Positions 17,601 through 22,167 of a stretch of 22,167 nucleotides of DNA are shown here, in pieces; positions within the stretch are counted from its first letter, which is position 1; every line of letters begins with the position of its first letter. The DNA is from Planctomycetota bacterium (GTDB lineage Bacteria > Planctomycetota > Phycisphaerae > Tepidisphaerales > Tepidisphaeraceae). Below the pieces are notes generated by a model. The model was not told where the DNA came from. It saw only the letters and a list, made by a program, of their open reading frames with translations, and made no database searches. The stretch covers positions 1-22,167 of the forward strand of contig JAEZED010000133.1 of assembly GCA_023417885.1 (NCBI GenBank), written 5' to 3'. A program made the translations under genes and the position numbers.

Positions 17601-17714
17601 GACCTGGGTCGTGCGCTGCGGCGGGCCGTCCGGGTCGGGCATCACCCAGGCGACGATGAGGTAGGCGCCAATGAAGACGCAGGCGGAGAGGAGAAAGAGC
17701 AGGAGCGTCCTCAT
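14616..17714 (-). CDS. giant LptC/LptA-like (OstA-type) LPS transport protein
   Basis: A 1032-residue envelope protein. An N-terminal membrane anchor (about residues 1-24) is followed by an LptC-like beta segment (about 50-250), with text such as GEVRIGEYRRSGEHQVLLN and GVVTLSAPTGTIDLEG. Further beta-rich OstA-type repeats follow, separated by proline/alanine/glutamate-rich linkers near 308-340 and 765-790. The last repeat (about 905-1000) contains RLESDRLNVQTASVMGR and GAEIRYDPTTRRITARG. By family knowledge LptC and LptA form a periplasmic bridge carrying LPS to the outer membrane; this chain may contain several bridge modules. E. coli LptC is about 190 residues and LptA about 185, so this is unusually long. 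A GTG at 17720 is an alternative start. kdsD lies just upstream; lptB is not seen. Confidence 0.8.
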   Translation of the reverse strand: MRTLLLFLLSACVFIGAYLIVAWVMPDPDGPPQRTTQVVPTAPREADQLIGDVDGVTLRSHDPRTGAPIGEVRIGEYRRSGEHQVLLNEIEATILMERGGGVVTLSAPTGTIDLEGEAQQEDRLTPETLGTADVARLRNVVVRWYDAPADVARGPEGALLTLRVDNLVYDNKRFSLFTSDTEIGGSTVLADDVPVEVRGRDYDFDGFGLLVRWDAQTRRPTYFRVARGRRLTIKTDKAFLPTSIVDAGERDAGALLASLDAAAVAEALQEQPTDAQLQPYRATLVDHIRVVQEGQTRLEADTAEFLFALTPPGGARQEPAPAQPATKPTQPAEPKSPDAPFQPVTVFWEGELLVEAQPTAEASADAPKLASAEDVRVHLVGNPLVMRQEGVEVRAVDLNYAGAADELVLTGRDDLPVTLVDAEGNTLVTTRMVAHPEAGIATATAAGYADVKSGEKGSMQLRWQEACDFAFAATPPAPGEPEDEERSKQHLESIAARGAVAVRHPDIRLDADSLEARLSAPDAGGDQSLRAVVAAGRVRAELAANTAPAQEGDPAAAPEETTTFTSDRLTLEMPDGEQGPITALAEGHVQSIQEGQRLTAERLQATLSPDDTGELALVELLASGNVEGVDDEGRILNADALLALPLPRAEGARRQPVRVRLEGAPGKVAFVQMNDDQLAAPVLEFNTADETVVVPGIGELHTIQTGGEGQEVPVIVSWAGSMSADQREVILEQDVQLIAREEGIAQPVSTQIDFRADAANLLIAPPENAPEQPAQGGAQQDPAPANGAQEARDDPADLAGDIEQVQLRGNIRGTLEEWAAERMVRSFDIRTEALDAEPLDESVRLDIPAPGRVLFRDLRAVPDDDDAPRAAEDADPDAPVTADAFRGNAAVEWQEALSFEPATGVLELSGRVLVAVEPMEATEPGGYPERRGRAFRLESDRLNVQTASVMGRTEMRMATAAGNARFTAQGVSFIGAEIRYDPTTRRITARGTGNIPVVVYDADGVPTGRFGELVFNLSTGQLEQLRNVGVGG

Positions 17715-17724
17715 CGGCACCCTG

Positions 17725-17730
17725 ATCTTA
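17725..17730 (-). promoter_or_regulatory. -10-like box before the LptC/LptA-like gene
   Basis: The minus strand reads TAAGAT, ten bases before the ATG at 17714 and four before the alternative GTG at 17720. A transcript would begin within a few bases of the start codon. AGG lies six bases before the ATG. No good -35 is seen. Confidence 0.35.
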
Positions 17731-17744
17731 CACGAGGGGATCGT

Positions 17745-17834
17745 CCGAGCCGCGGCACCGCTATGCCGCGGGACAAAATGGCTGGATCGCGCAAGGCAGC
17801 GTGCTGACCTGCGGCACGCGGTGCCGCGGCTCGG
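17745..17834. repeat. 17-bp perfect inverted repeat between kdsD and the LptC/LptA-like gene
   Basis: CCGAGCCGCGGCACCGC at 17745-17761 recurs inverted at 17834-17818 with no mismatch, enclosing 56 bases. A looser match (TGCCGCGGG against TGCCGCAGG) extends each copy inward after a small indel. The right copy can instead fold locally: GCGGCAC (17811-17817) pairs with GTGCCGC (17821-17827) around GCG. The two foldings exclude each other. It starts 10 bases past the kdsD stop on the minus strand and may be a terminator-like structure, an mRNA-stabilising element, or two copies of a dispersed repeat. Confidence 0.6.
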
Positions 17835-17843
17835 GGGGCGGGT

Positions 17844-18854
17844 TCAGTCGCGCTCGGAGACGTCGAAGAGCTTCAGGACGACCAGGTCCTGCACGTCGAT
17901 CAGGCCGACGGGTCGGAGGTCGGCGTCGACCACGGGCAGCTCGTCGATCCGGTGCCGGCGCATGATCGCCATCGCCTCGGCGGCCAGGGCGTCGGCCTCG
18001 ATCTTCTTCGGATTTCGCGTCATCACCTCGCCGATGCGCCGGGAGAGGGCCTTGTCGCCATCACTCAGGATGAGCCGGCGCAGGTCGCCGTCGGAGAAGA
18101 TCCCTGCCAGGGCTTCGGCGTGGTCGACGATGACGACCGCCCCGGGGCGGCGGGTGATCTTGCTGACGGCCTGGAGCACATCCCCCACCGTCTGCTCCTC
18201 GCGGGCCAGCGGAAGGTTGTCGCCGGTCCTGAAGCTCATCGCTTCGTGGACGCGCATGAGCTTGCGCCCGAGCTGGCCTGCGGGGTGGAAGAGGGCGAAG
18301 TCGTCCGCGGTGAAGTTGCGCTCGCGCATGACGGTGAGGGCGAGGGCGTCGCCGACGGCGAGCATGGCGGTGGTGCTGCAGGTGGGGGCCAGGCCGAGGG
18401 GGCAGGCTTCCTCGATGCGGCCGGTGGCGATGGTGGCGTCGGCGTGTCGCCCGAGGCTGCTGGTGCGCGTGGCGGTGACGGCGATCATGGGGTGGCTGAG
18501 CCGGCGGAGGATGCCGAGCAGGCGGACGATCTCCTCGCTCTCGCCGCTTGCGGAGAAGAGGAGCAGGACATCGCCGTTGCGGACGCTGCCGAGGTCGCCG
18601 TGGGCGGCGTCGGCGGGGGAGAGGAAATGGCTGGGCGTGCCGGTGCTGGCGAGGGTTGCGGAGATCTTGCGGGCGACGTGCCCGGCCTTCCCCACGCCGC
18701 TGGTGACGACGGCGCCGTGGCAGTCGAGGACGAGGCGGACGGCCTGCTCGAATCCGTCGTCGATCGCCTCGGCCATGCGCCCGACGGCGTGGGCCTCCTC
18801 GGCAATGACGTGGCGTGCGAACTCCGTGAGGCTGGTGCGTTCGTTCTCGGTCAC
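17844..18854 (-). CDS. kdsD: D-arabinose 5-phosphate isomerase (KdsD/KpsF/GutQ family)
   Basis: This enzyme interconverts ribulose 5-phosphate and arabinose 5-phosphate, the first step to Kdo of LPS. With the GTG start it has 336 residues (E. coli KdsD 328). The SIS domain (about 40-185) contains SGVGKAGHVARKISATLAS, STGTPSHFLSPADAAHGDLG, SASGESEEI and EEACPLGLAPTCST, then HPAGQLGRKL. Residues corresponding to the catalytic Lys, two Glu and His appear present. Two CBS domains follow (about 210-270 and 280-336). The GTG at 18854 is chosen because a longer TTG start at 18920 adds an unconserved stretch, and a -10-like AATAAT lies six bases before the GTG. It precedes the LptC/LptA-like gene on the same strand, matching the kdsD-lpt order of proteobacteria. 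Confidence 0.93.
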   Translation of the reverse strand: MTENERTSLTEFARHVIAEEAHAVGRMAEAIDDGFEQAVRLVLDCHGAVVTSGVGKAGHVARKISATLASTGTPSHFLSPADAAHGDLGSVRNGDVLLLFSASGESEEIVRLLGILRRLSHPMIAVTATRTSSLGRHADATIATGRIEEACPLGLAPTCSTTAMLAVGDALALTVMRERNFTADDFALFHPAGQLGRKLMRVHEAMSFRTGDNLPLAREEQTVGDVLQAVSKITRRPGAVVIVDHAEALAGIFSDGDLRRLILSDGDKALSRRIGEVMTRNPKKIEADALAAEAMAIMRRHRIDELPVVDADLRPVGLIDVQDLVVLKLFDVSERD

Positions 18855-18860
18855 GGCTTC

Positions 18861-18866
18861 ATTATT
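18861..18866 (-). promoter_or_regulatory. -10-like box six bases before the kdsD GTG
   Basis: The minus strand reads AATAAT, five of six matches to TATAAT, ending six bases before the GTG at 18854. No Shine-Dalgarno is present, so the transcript may be leaderless with a GTG start. No good -35 is recognised. Confidence 0.4.
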
Positions 18867-18983
18867 GACGAAGCCGAAGCCGCCCGCGCGGTTTGTCGGT
18901 TGGACAGGGAGACAAGGCAACGTCGAGGCGCCTGCGTGACGTTCCGGCGCGGCGGCGCTGCCCTGCCTCCCTGGCGAGTGGCG

Positions 18984-19658
18984 TTACCCGGCGATCTTGA
19001 CGGGGGTGACGGAGGCGGTCATGGATCCGCTTCCGCCGATGCCGAAGTTGACATTGAACTCCGCAGGCGTTCCGGGCCCGGTGGTGCGTCCGGCCTGGAT
19101 CTTGTAAGTGATCTGCGATGAGCCGGCGGGGATGCTGTCGTCGATGAACTTCCGCTGCCCCGAGATGCCCAGGAACTCATATGGGTCGGTTGGACCGTTG
19201 CGGCGGAAGATGCTGTAGAACACGCCGTAGGCGCCGGGCGGGTTGTCGCACTTCCAGCCGGCGGTGAGTCCGCCGGAGCCGTTGAGCACGACGGTGAAGG
19301 CATAGGGCGTGCCGGGGGCGGCGACCGGCTCGGGGATCTTTCGGACGTTGAGCCCCAGGTCGAGCTTCTGCTCATCGGTGACGGTCGGCGTGGCTTCCAC
19401 GATTGCGGCAAGCATCGACGACATTGCGCGAATCTGGTGCTTCAGGTTGTTTTTCGTGGCGACCTTTCCGGTGGTGCGTTGCTCGGGGTCGTTCGCGACC
19501 TCGTAGGCGGCGCGCCAGAGGATGTTGAGGGCCGAGTAATCGGCCGCCTGTTCGGCGGTGAGCCCGAAAGCGGTCGGCGTGGCACTGATTTTCGTCGCGA
19601 ACACCTGGGTACCCGTGTAGAGCTCGGGTTCGGGACGTCTGAAGAAACTGCTGGCCAT
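18984..19658 (-). CDS. conserved-looking protein of unknown function with a fibronectin III-like C-terminal module
   Basis: A 224-residue protein that I cannot name. The N-terminal part (about residues 1-110) is mostly helical: MASSFFRRPEPELYTGTQVF, then SATPTAFGLTAEQAADYSAL, NDPEQRTTGKVATKNNLKHQ and VTDEQKLDLGLNVRKIPEP. This layout recalls a widespread hypothetical family in Planctomycetota and Bacteroidota, by memory only. The C-terminal part (about 120-224) reads like an Fn3-type beta-sandwich or adhesion module and ends with a glycine/serine/threonine-rich strand. No signal peptide is seen. The ATG at 19658 has GGAG six bases upstream and is preferred to a start 30 bases earlier. It is on the same strand as kdsD but 129 bases from it, and is probably a separate unit. 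Confidence 0.75.
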   Translation of the reverse strand: MASSFFRRPEPELYTGTQVFATKISATPTAFGLTAEQAADYSALNILWRAAYEVANDPEQRTTGKVATKNNLKHQIRAMSSMLAAIVEATPTVTDEQKLDLGLNVRKIPEPVAAPGTPYAFTVVLNGSGGLTAGWKCDNPPGAYGVFYSIFRRNGPTDPYEFLGISGQRKFIDDSIPAGSSQITYKIQAGRTTGPGTPAEFNVNFGIGGSGSMTASVTPVKIAG

Positions 19659-19924
19659 AGGAGGCTCCGATGCCGCGCGCTTCGTCATGCGTTCGCGGCG
19701 TAAGCCGCCCGATGCGGCGCGGTGCGCGGGACCTGATCCTCGCTGGAATCACCGGCCAAAGCTCATCGGGTCACACCCCGTTCATCGGTGTCGGCGCGAA
19801 GCGACTTTGCGGCGGACCGGTTTTTTTTCGCGATCCGCGTTCCTGATGCTGATATCGCGGTTCCACGTCCGGCAAGGCGGGGCCACGCCGCCCGGCAACT
19901 GGGCGAAACTCCGCGCGCTTGCGG

Positions 19925-20045
19925 CAGGCGCGCGGAGAAACAGCGCAGGCGCGCGGAGAAACGGCGCAGGCGCGCGGGGAAACGGCGCAGGCGCGCGGGG
20001 AAATGGCGCAGGCGCGCGGGGAAACGGCGCAGGCGCGCGGGGGTT
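19925..20045. repeat. 21-bp tandem repeat, six copies
   Basis: The unit begins CAGGCGCGCGG and continues (A/G)GAAAC(G/A)GCG. Copies start at 19925, 19946, 19967, 19988, 20009 and 20030, exactly 21 bases apart; the last is degenerate in its second half. A 17-base inverted copy lies at 20072-20088 and matches unit four at 15 of 16 aligned bases, so the end of the array can form a hairpin. The period is two helical turns. There are no spacers, so it is not a CRISPR array. Confidence 0.9.
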
Positions 20046-20173
20046 TGCCGTGGCACGCCGCGCGCCCGCGTCATCTCCCCGCGCGCCCAGGGCAAAAGCG
20101 CGGGGTGATGACCCATCCGGTGTGTTTATCAGTCGGTCGCCCATTGGGCAGCCGGTTCGCAGCGCCTCGCCGC

Positions 20174-20202
20174 GTGACATCCGGGGGCGGGGAGGCGACA
20201 AT
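20174..20202 (+). promoter_or_regulatory. promoter of scpA with near-leaderless start
   Basis: GTGACA (20174-20179), a 17-base spacer and GACAAT (20197-20202) each match sigma-70 consensus at five and four or more positions. The -10 ends eight bases before the GTG at 20211, so the transcript would start at or next to the start codon. No Shine-Dalgarno is present. Confidence 0.5.
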
Positions 20203-20210
20203 GGCCCCCA

Positions 20211-21026
20211 GTGGATTACCGCGTTTCCCTTGACATCTTCGACGGGCCCCTCGACCTCCTGCTGCACCTCATCAAGCGGCACGAGCTGGATATCTGCGAC
20301 GTGTCGCTGGCCAGGATCACCGACAGCTACGTGAAGCACGTGGAGCTGCTGCGCGAACTGGCCCGCCGCGGGGAGGGGGAGGGGGTGGATATCGACACGG
20401 TGGGCGACTTCCTCGTCGTCGCCGCCACCCTGCTTGAGATCAAGAGCAGCGAACTGCTCCCCCGCCCGGAGGCGGCGGAGGCCCCGGAGACCGGGGAGGA
20501 GGCGCAGAGCCAGGATCCGCGCTTCGAACTGGTGCGGCAGTTGCTGGAATACAAGCGCATCCGGGACTCCGCCGACCGGCTGGAGGCGCGGCGGGAGGCG
20601 CACCAGCAGCGCTTCCCGCGCGTGCCCGGCCGGGCGCGCCCGCCGGAGGGGGACGAGGAGGGGCAGGAACTGGCCCCGCTGGATCTCGAGGAGCTGCACG
20701 TCTGGGATCTGCTGAGCCTCTTCGAGCGGCTGATGGCGGACGTCGGCCGGCGCGCGCCGACGAGCCACGACGTGACCTACGACGACACGCCGATCGACCT
20801 GCACGCGGCGGACATCGCCGACCGGGTGGGGCGCGAGCATCGCCTGAGCTTCCGTGCCCTGATGCAGGGGCGCGCCGGGCGGAGCGAGATGATCGGCGTG
20901 TTCCTCGCCCTGCTGGAGCTGATCCGCCAGAAGCGGGTCCTGCTGGAAGCGGCGGAGGATGACGACCTGGCGATCATCGACGCCCCCGAGGAGCACAAGA
21001 AGACGTTCGAGGAGCAGGCGTTTTAG
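20211..21026 (+). CDS. scpA: segregation and condensation protein A
   Basis: A 271-residue kleisin subunit of the SMC-ScpAB complex, which compacts and helps separate chromosomes. The N-terminus DIFDGPLDLLLHLIKRHELDICDVSLARITDSY (given here from residue 8 on) is the diagnostic ScpA start. It continues into VGDFLVVAATLLEIKSSELL, the SMC-neck-binding helical part. A charged, proline-bearing linker (about 85-165) follows, and the C-terminal winged-helix region (about 215-265) includes EMIGVFLALLELIRQKRV. Length is normal. The GTG at 20211 gives the standard N-terminus. The partner scpB is not in the window. The next gene, a rhodanese, lies beyond a repeat-rich gap of 85 bases. Confidence 0.94.
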   Translation: MDYRVSLDIFDGPLDLLLHLIKRHELDICDVSLARITDSYVKHVELLRELARRGEGEGVDIDTVGDFLVVAATLLEIKSSELLPRPEAAEAPETGEEAQSQDPRFELVRQLLEYKRIRDSADRLEARREAHQQRFPRVPGRARPPEGDEEGQELAPLDLEELHVWDLLSLFERLMADVGRRAPTSHDVTYDDTPIDLHAADIADRVGREHRLSFRALMQGRAGRSEMIGVFLALLELIRQKRVLLEAAEDDDLAIIDAPEEHKKTFEEQAF

Positions 21027-21101
21027 TTTGTCATTGGTCACTTTTCATGTCCGTGGCGAGTGACAAAGGACAAGTGACAAAAGACCAGGGACAATGACCA
21101 A
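21027..21101. repeat. heptamer repeats in inverted arms after scpA
   Basis: Directly after the scpA stop lie three heptamers TTTGTCA, TTGGTCA and CTTTTCA (21027-21047). After a 13-base spacer come about six copies of the complementary type, NGACAAN/NGACCAN (21061-21101), such as TGACAAA, GGACAAG, TGACAAA and AGACCAG. The two arms can pair in several registers. The composition is AT-richer than the genes around it. The array ends at the rhodanese ribosome binding site, so it may act as a terminator-like or processing element. Confidence 0.75.
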
Positions 21102-21111
21102 GGGATCAACC

Positions 21112-21480
21112 ATGCACCACTCTCCCCGCTTTCTGAAGCTCGCCGAGGAGGTGAAGTCGCGCGTGACGGAGGTCACGATCGACGAGGTCAAGCCACGGAT
21201 CGACCGGGGTGAGAAGTTCCACCTGGTCGATGTGCGCGAGGAGAGCGAGTTCGCGGGCGGGCATCTTCCCGGCGCGATCCACCTGGGTAAGGGGGTGATC
21301 GAGCGCGACATCGAGAAGGCGATTCCCGACACGGGCGCCGAGATCGTCCTCTACTGCGGCGGCGGGTTCCGCAGCGCGCTGGCGGCGGAGAACCTGGAGC
21401 GGATGGGGTACACGAACGTCAAGAGCATGGACGGCGGGTTCCGCGGTTGGACCCAGAAGGGTTACCCGGTGGAGAGCTGA
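21112..21480 (+). CDS. single-domain rhodanese (sulfurtransferase-type) protein
   Basis: A 122-residue stand-alone rhodanese domain. It has the DVREESEFAGGHLPGAIHL segment (about residues 40-58), the active-site loop CGGGFRS with catalytic Cys82 and Arg87 (about 82-88), and the terminal motif MDGGFRGWTQKGYPVE. Such proteins carry a persulfide sulfur for transfer to acceptors; the acceptor here is unknown. It is predicted to be cytoplasmic. The ATG at 21112 has AAGGG about seven bases upstream. Another in-frame ATG at 21094 falls inside the heptamer repeat and would add six residues, so it is less likely. It lies between scpA and a RidA gene; no shared pathway is obvious. Confidence 0.93.
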   Translation: MHHSPRFLKLAEEVKSRVTEVTIDEVKPRIDRGEKFHLVDVREESEFAGGHLPGAIHLGKGVIERDIEKAIPDTGAEIVLYCGGGFRSALAAENLERMGYTNVKSMDGGFRGWTQKGYPVES

Positions 21481-21562
21481 AGCCGGCCCTTCCGCCCGCG
21501 GCGCGGGTTAGCGGGGAGGCGGGAGGCGGGCTATTCTCTGGCTCGACTGCACCCGGACCTGC

Positions 21563-21568
21563 TACTTT
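21563..21568 (+). promoter_or_regulatory. -10-like box before the RidA-family gene
   Basis: TACTTT ends 11 bases before the ATG at 21580. A GGAG six bases from the ATG (21570-21573) could serve as ribosome binding site only if transcription starts at or before it, so leader length is uncertain. No clear -35 is seen. Confidence 0.3.
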
Positions 21569-21579
21569 CGGAGCCCCCC

Positions 21580-22029
21580 ATGCCCAGTGTTCTCCAGGAA
21601 AGCCTCGACCGTCTCGGCCTCGCCCTTCCGCCGGTGCCCAAGCCGGTGGCGTCGTACATTCCGGCGAAGAAGGTCGGGAACCTCATTTACGTCAGCGGGC
21701 AGCTTCCCATGAAGGACGGGAAGATGCTGGTCTCCGGGCCTGTGCCGTCGAAGGTGAGCCTCGAGGACGCGTCGGCAGCGGCGCGGCAGTGCGTGCTGAA
21801 CGGCATCGCCGCGGCGATGAGCGTGGGCGAGGTGCGCGGCGTGGTGCGCGTGGGGGCGTTCGTGCAGAGCGATGATGGGTTCGACGGCCAGCCGAAGGTA
21901 GCGAACGGGGCCAGCGACCTGCTGCTGGAGCTTTTCGGCGACAACGGCCGTCACGCCCGGGCGGCGGTGGGGACCAACGCCCTGCCGCTGGACGCGAGCG
22001 TGGAGGTGGAGTTCATCTTCCACGAGTGA
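21580..22029 (+). CDS. RidA-family protein (YjgF/YER057c/UK114)
   Basis: A 149-residue member of the RidA superfamily. Classic RidA proteins hydrolyse reactive enamine/imine intermediates made by PLP enzymes, but several subfamilies lack this activity. Visible landmarks are GNLIYVSGQLPMKDGKML (about residues 30-47), ASAAARQCVLNGIAAAM, VVRVGAFVQSDDGF and the C-terminal HARAAVGTNALPLDASVEVEF with the conserved Arg in HARAAVG. It is longer at the N-terminus than the typical 130-residue RidA (SVLQESLDRLGLALPPVPKP), a form seen in the larger YjgF-like subgroup. It is expected to be a cytoplasmic trimer. Upstream is a -10-like box and a possible GGAG ribosome binding site. Confidence 0.93.
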   Translation: MPSVLQESLDRLGLALPPVPKPVASYIPAKKVGNLIYVSGQLPMKDGKMLVSGPVPSKVSLEDASAAARQCVLNGIAAAMSVGEVRGVVRVGAFVQSDDGFDGQPKVANGASDLLLELFGDNGRHARAAVGTNALPLDASVEVEFIFHE

Positions 22030-22086
22030 CGACCGGCCCGCGCCCCGGCGGTGGGCTGCGGTGTGGCCCGGCTGGCCGGCGGGGAC

Positions 22087-22092
22087 TAGGAT
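22087..22092 (+). promoter_or_regulatory. -10-like box before the last, partial gene
   Basis: TAGGAT ends eight bases before the ATG at 22101. No Shine-Dalgarno or good -35 is seen. It fits the near-leaderless arrangement of several other genes here. Confidence 0.35.
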
Positions 22093-22100
22093 CGCCGCCT

Positions 22101-22167
22101 ATGCCCGAGTTGATTCACGAAAACCTGGAGCACTCGATCGAGCTCCTGGCGGCGCGGATGCAAAACA
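22101..22167 (+). CDS. start of an unidentified gene, cut by window edge
   Basis: An open frame starts at the ATG and runs to the end of the window, 22 codons: MPELIHENLEHSIELLAARM and two more. The peptide looks helical and charged. It is too short for me to assign. The supporting context is the position after the RidA gene on the same strand, 71 bases from its stop, and a TAGGAT box eight bases upstream. Confidence 0.5.
   Translation, partial: MPELIHENLEHSIELLAARMQN

Larger units (their letters stand above)
19659..20210. other. 552-base intergenic region without a supported gene
   Basis: This gap lies between the unknown minus-strand gene and plus-strand scpA, so both promoters should be here. 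It holds the minus-strand Shine-Dalgarno near 19665-19668, a run of eight T at 19821-19828 (unusual in this GC-rich DNA), the 21-bp tandem array at 19925-20045 with an inverted copy at 20072-20088, and the scpA promoter at 20174-20202. Open frames crossing the array encode only repeated AQARGET or RRFPARL peptides and lack homology-like features, so I do not call them genes. I recognise no RNA gene. Confidence 0.6.

Noticed and set aside
13761..17807. A 1348-codon plus-strand open frame across lemA and the LptC/LptA-like gene
   Set aside because: It is antisense to two genes with clear family features. Its translation is low-complexity, rich in Arg, Gly, Asp and Leu, as expected from the third-position GC bias of the real genes.
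18855..18920. TTG start at 18920 for kdsD
   Set aside because: It would add 22 residues not expected for the family; the GTG at 18854 gives the normal length and follows a -10-like box.
19821..19828. The run of eight T as an intrinsic terminator
   Set aside because: No stable stem directly precedes it on the plus strand and no plus-strand gene ends upstream.
19925..20045. The 21-bp repeats as a CRISPR array
   Set aside because: Copies are contiguous with no unique spacers, and no cas genes are present.
19919..20233. A plus-strand frame encoding AQARGET heptapeptide repeats
   Set aside because: It consists only of the translated 21-bp array plus unrelated sequence, has no Shine-Dalgarno, and overlaps the scpA promoter and start. 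Because 21 is a multiple of three, every frame through the array stays open.
19782..21041. A 419-codon minus-strand frame opposite scpA and the tandem repeats
   Set aside because: scpA has the diagnostic N-terminus on the other strand; the rest is repeat-derived Arg/Pro/Ala sequence.

Overview
The window is GC-rich bacterial chromosome, densely coding on both strands. The combination suggests an uncultured or poorly studied Planctomycetota member, perhaps Phycisphaerae. The reasons are a very long OstA-type LPS-transport protein beside an arabinose-5-phosphate isomerase, a MoxR/DUF58/BatA-like operon, a redoxin-cytochrome c-copper monooxygenase fusion, a six-domain ribosomal protein S1, and start codons placed directly after -10-like boxes. 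This placement is an inference from gene style and was not tested by a phylogenetic marker. I see no phage, IS element, CRISPR array, tRNA or rRNA gene.

Left part (1-5149). A minus-strand operon runs MoxR ATPase, DUF58 protein, then a BatA-like VWA membrane protein cut by the window edge. Divergent from it is mutM (DNA repair), which converges on a short sigma-70-family factor with a strong Shine-Dalgarno. Upstream of the sigma gene on the same strand (5150-6379) lies an orphan histidine kinase whose N-terminus looks like an RsbRD-type sensor region.

Centre (6380-12901). A 480-base regulatory gap holds a 16-bp perfect palindrome, a good sigma-70-type promoter and a structured leader for rpsA. 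rpsA ends in a textbook intrinsic terminator. Next come three plus-strand genes that may work together: the exported redoxin/haem/copper-monooxygenase fusion, a CBM9-like protein without an export signal, and a six-helix membrane protein. apt (adenine salvage) follows.

Right part (12902-22167). On the minus strand are a lipoprotein-type peptidoglycan amidase, lemA, a 1032-residue LptC/LptA-like protein and kdsD. The last two belong to Kdo/LPS synthesis and transport and so form an envelope block. A 224-residue protein of unknown role follows. A non-coding stretch with six 21-bp tandem repeats then leads to scpA (chromosome condensation), a heptamer-repeat inverted array, a single-domain rhodanese, a RidA-family protein and the first 22 codons of an unidentified gene.

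The most noteworthy points are the three-module copper monooxygenase with all six expected copper ligands, the recurring placement of -10-like hexamers 6-8 bases before start codons (suggesting leaderless mRNAs), the kinase/sigma pairing, and the repeat structures at 17745-17834, 19925-20088 and 21027-21101. No clearly unprecedented multi-gene system is evident.
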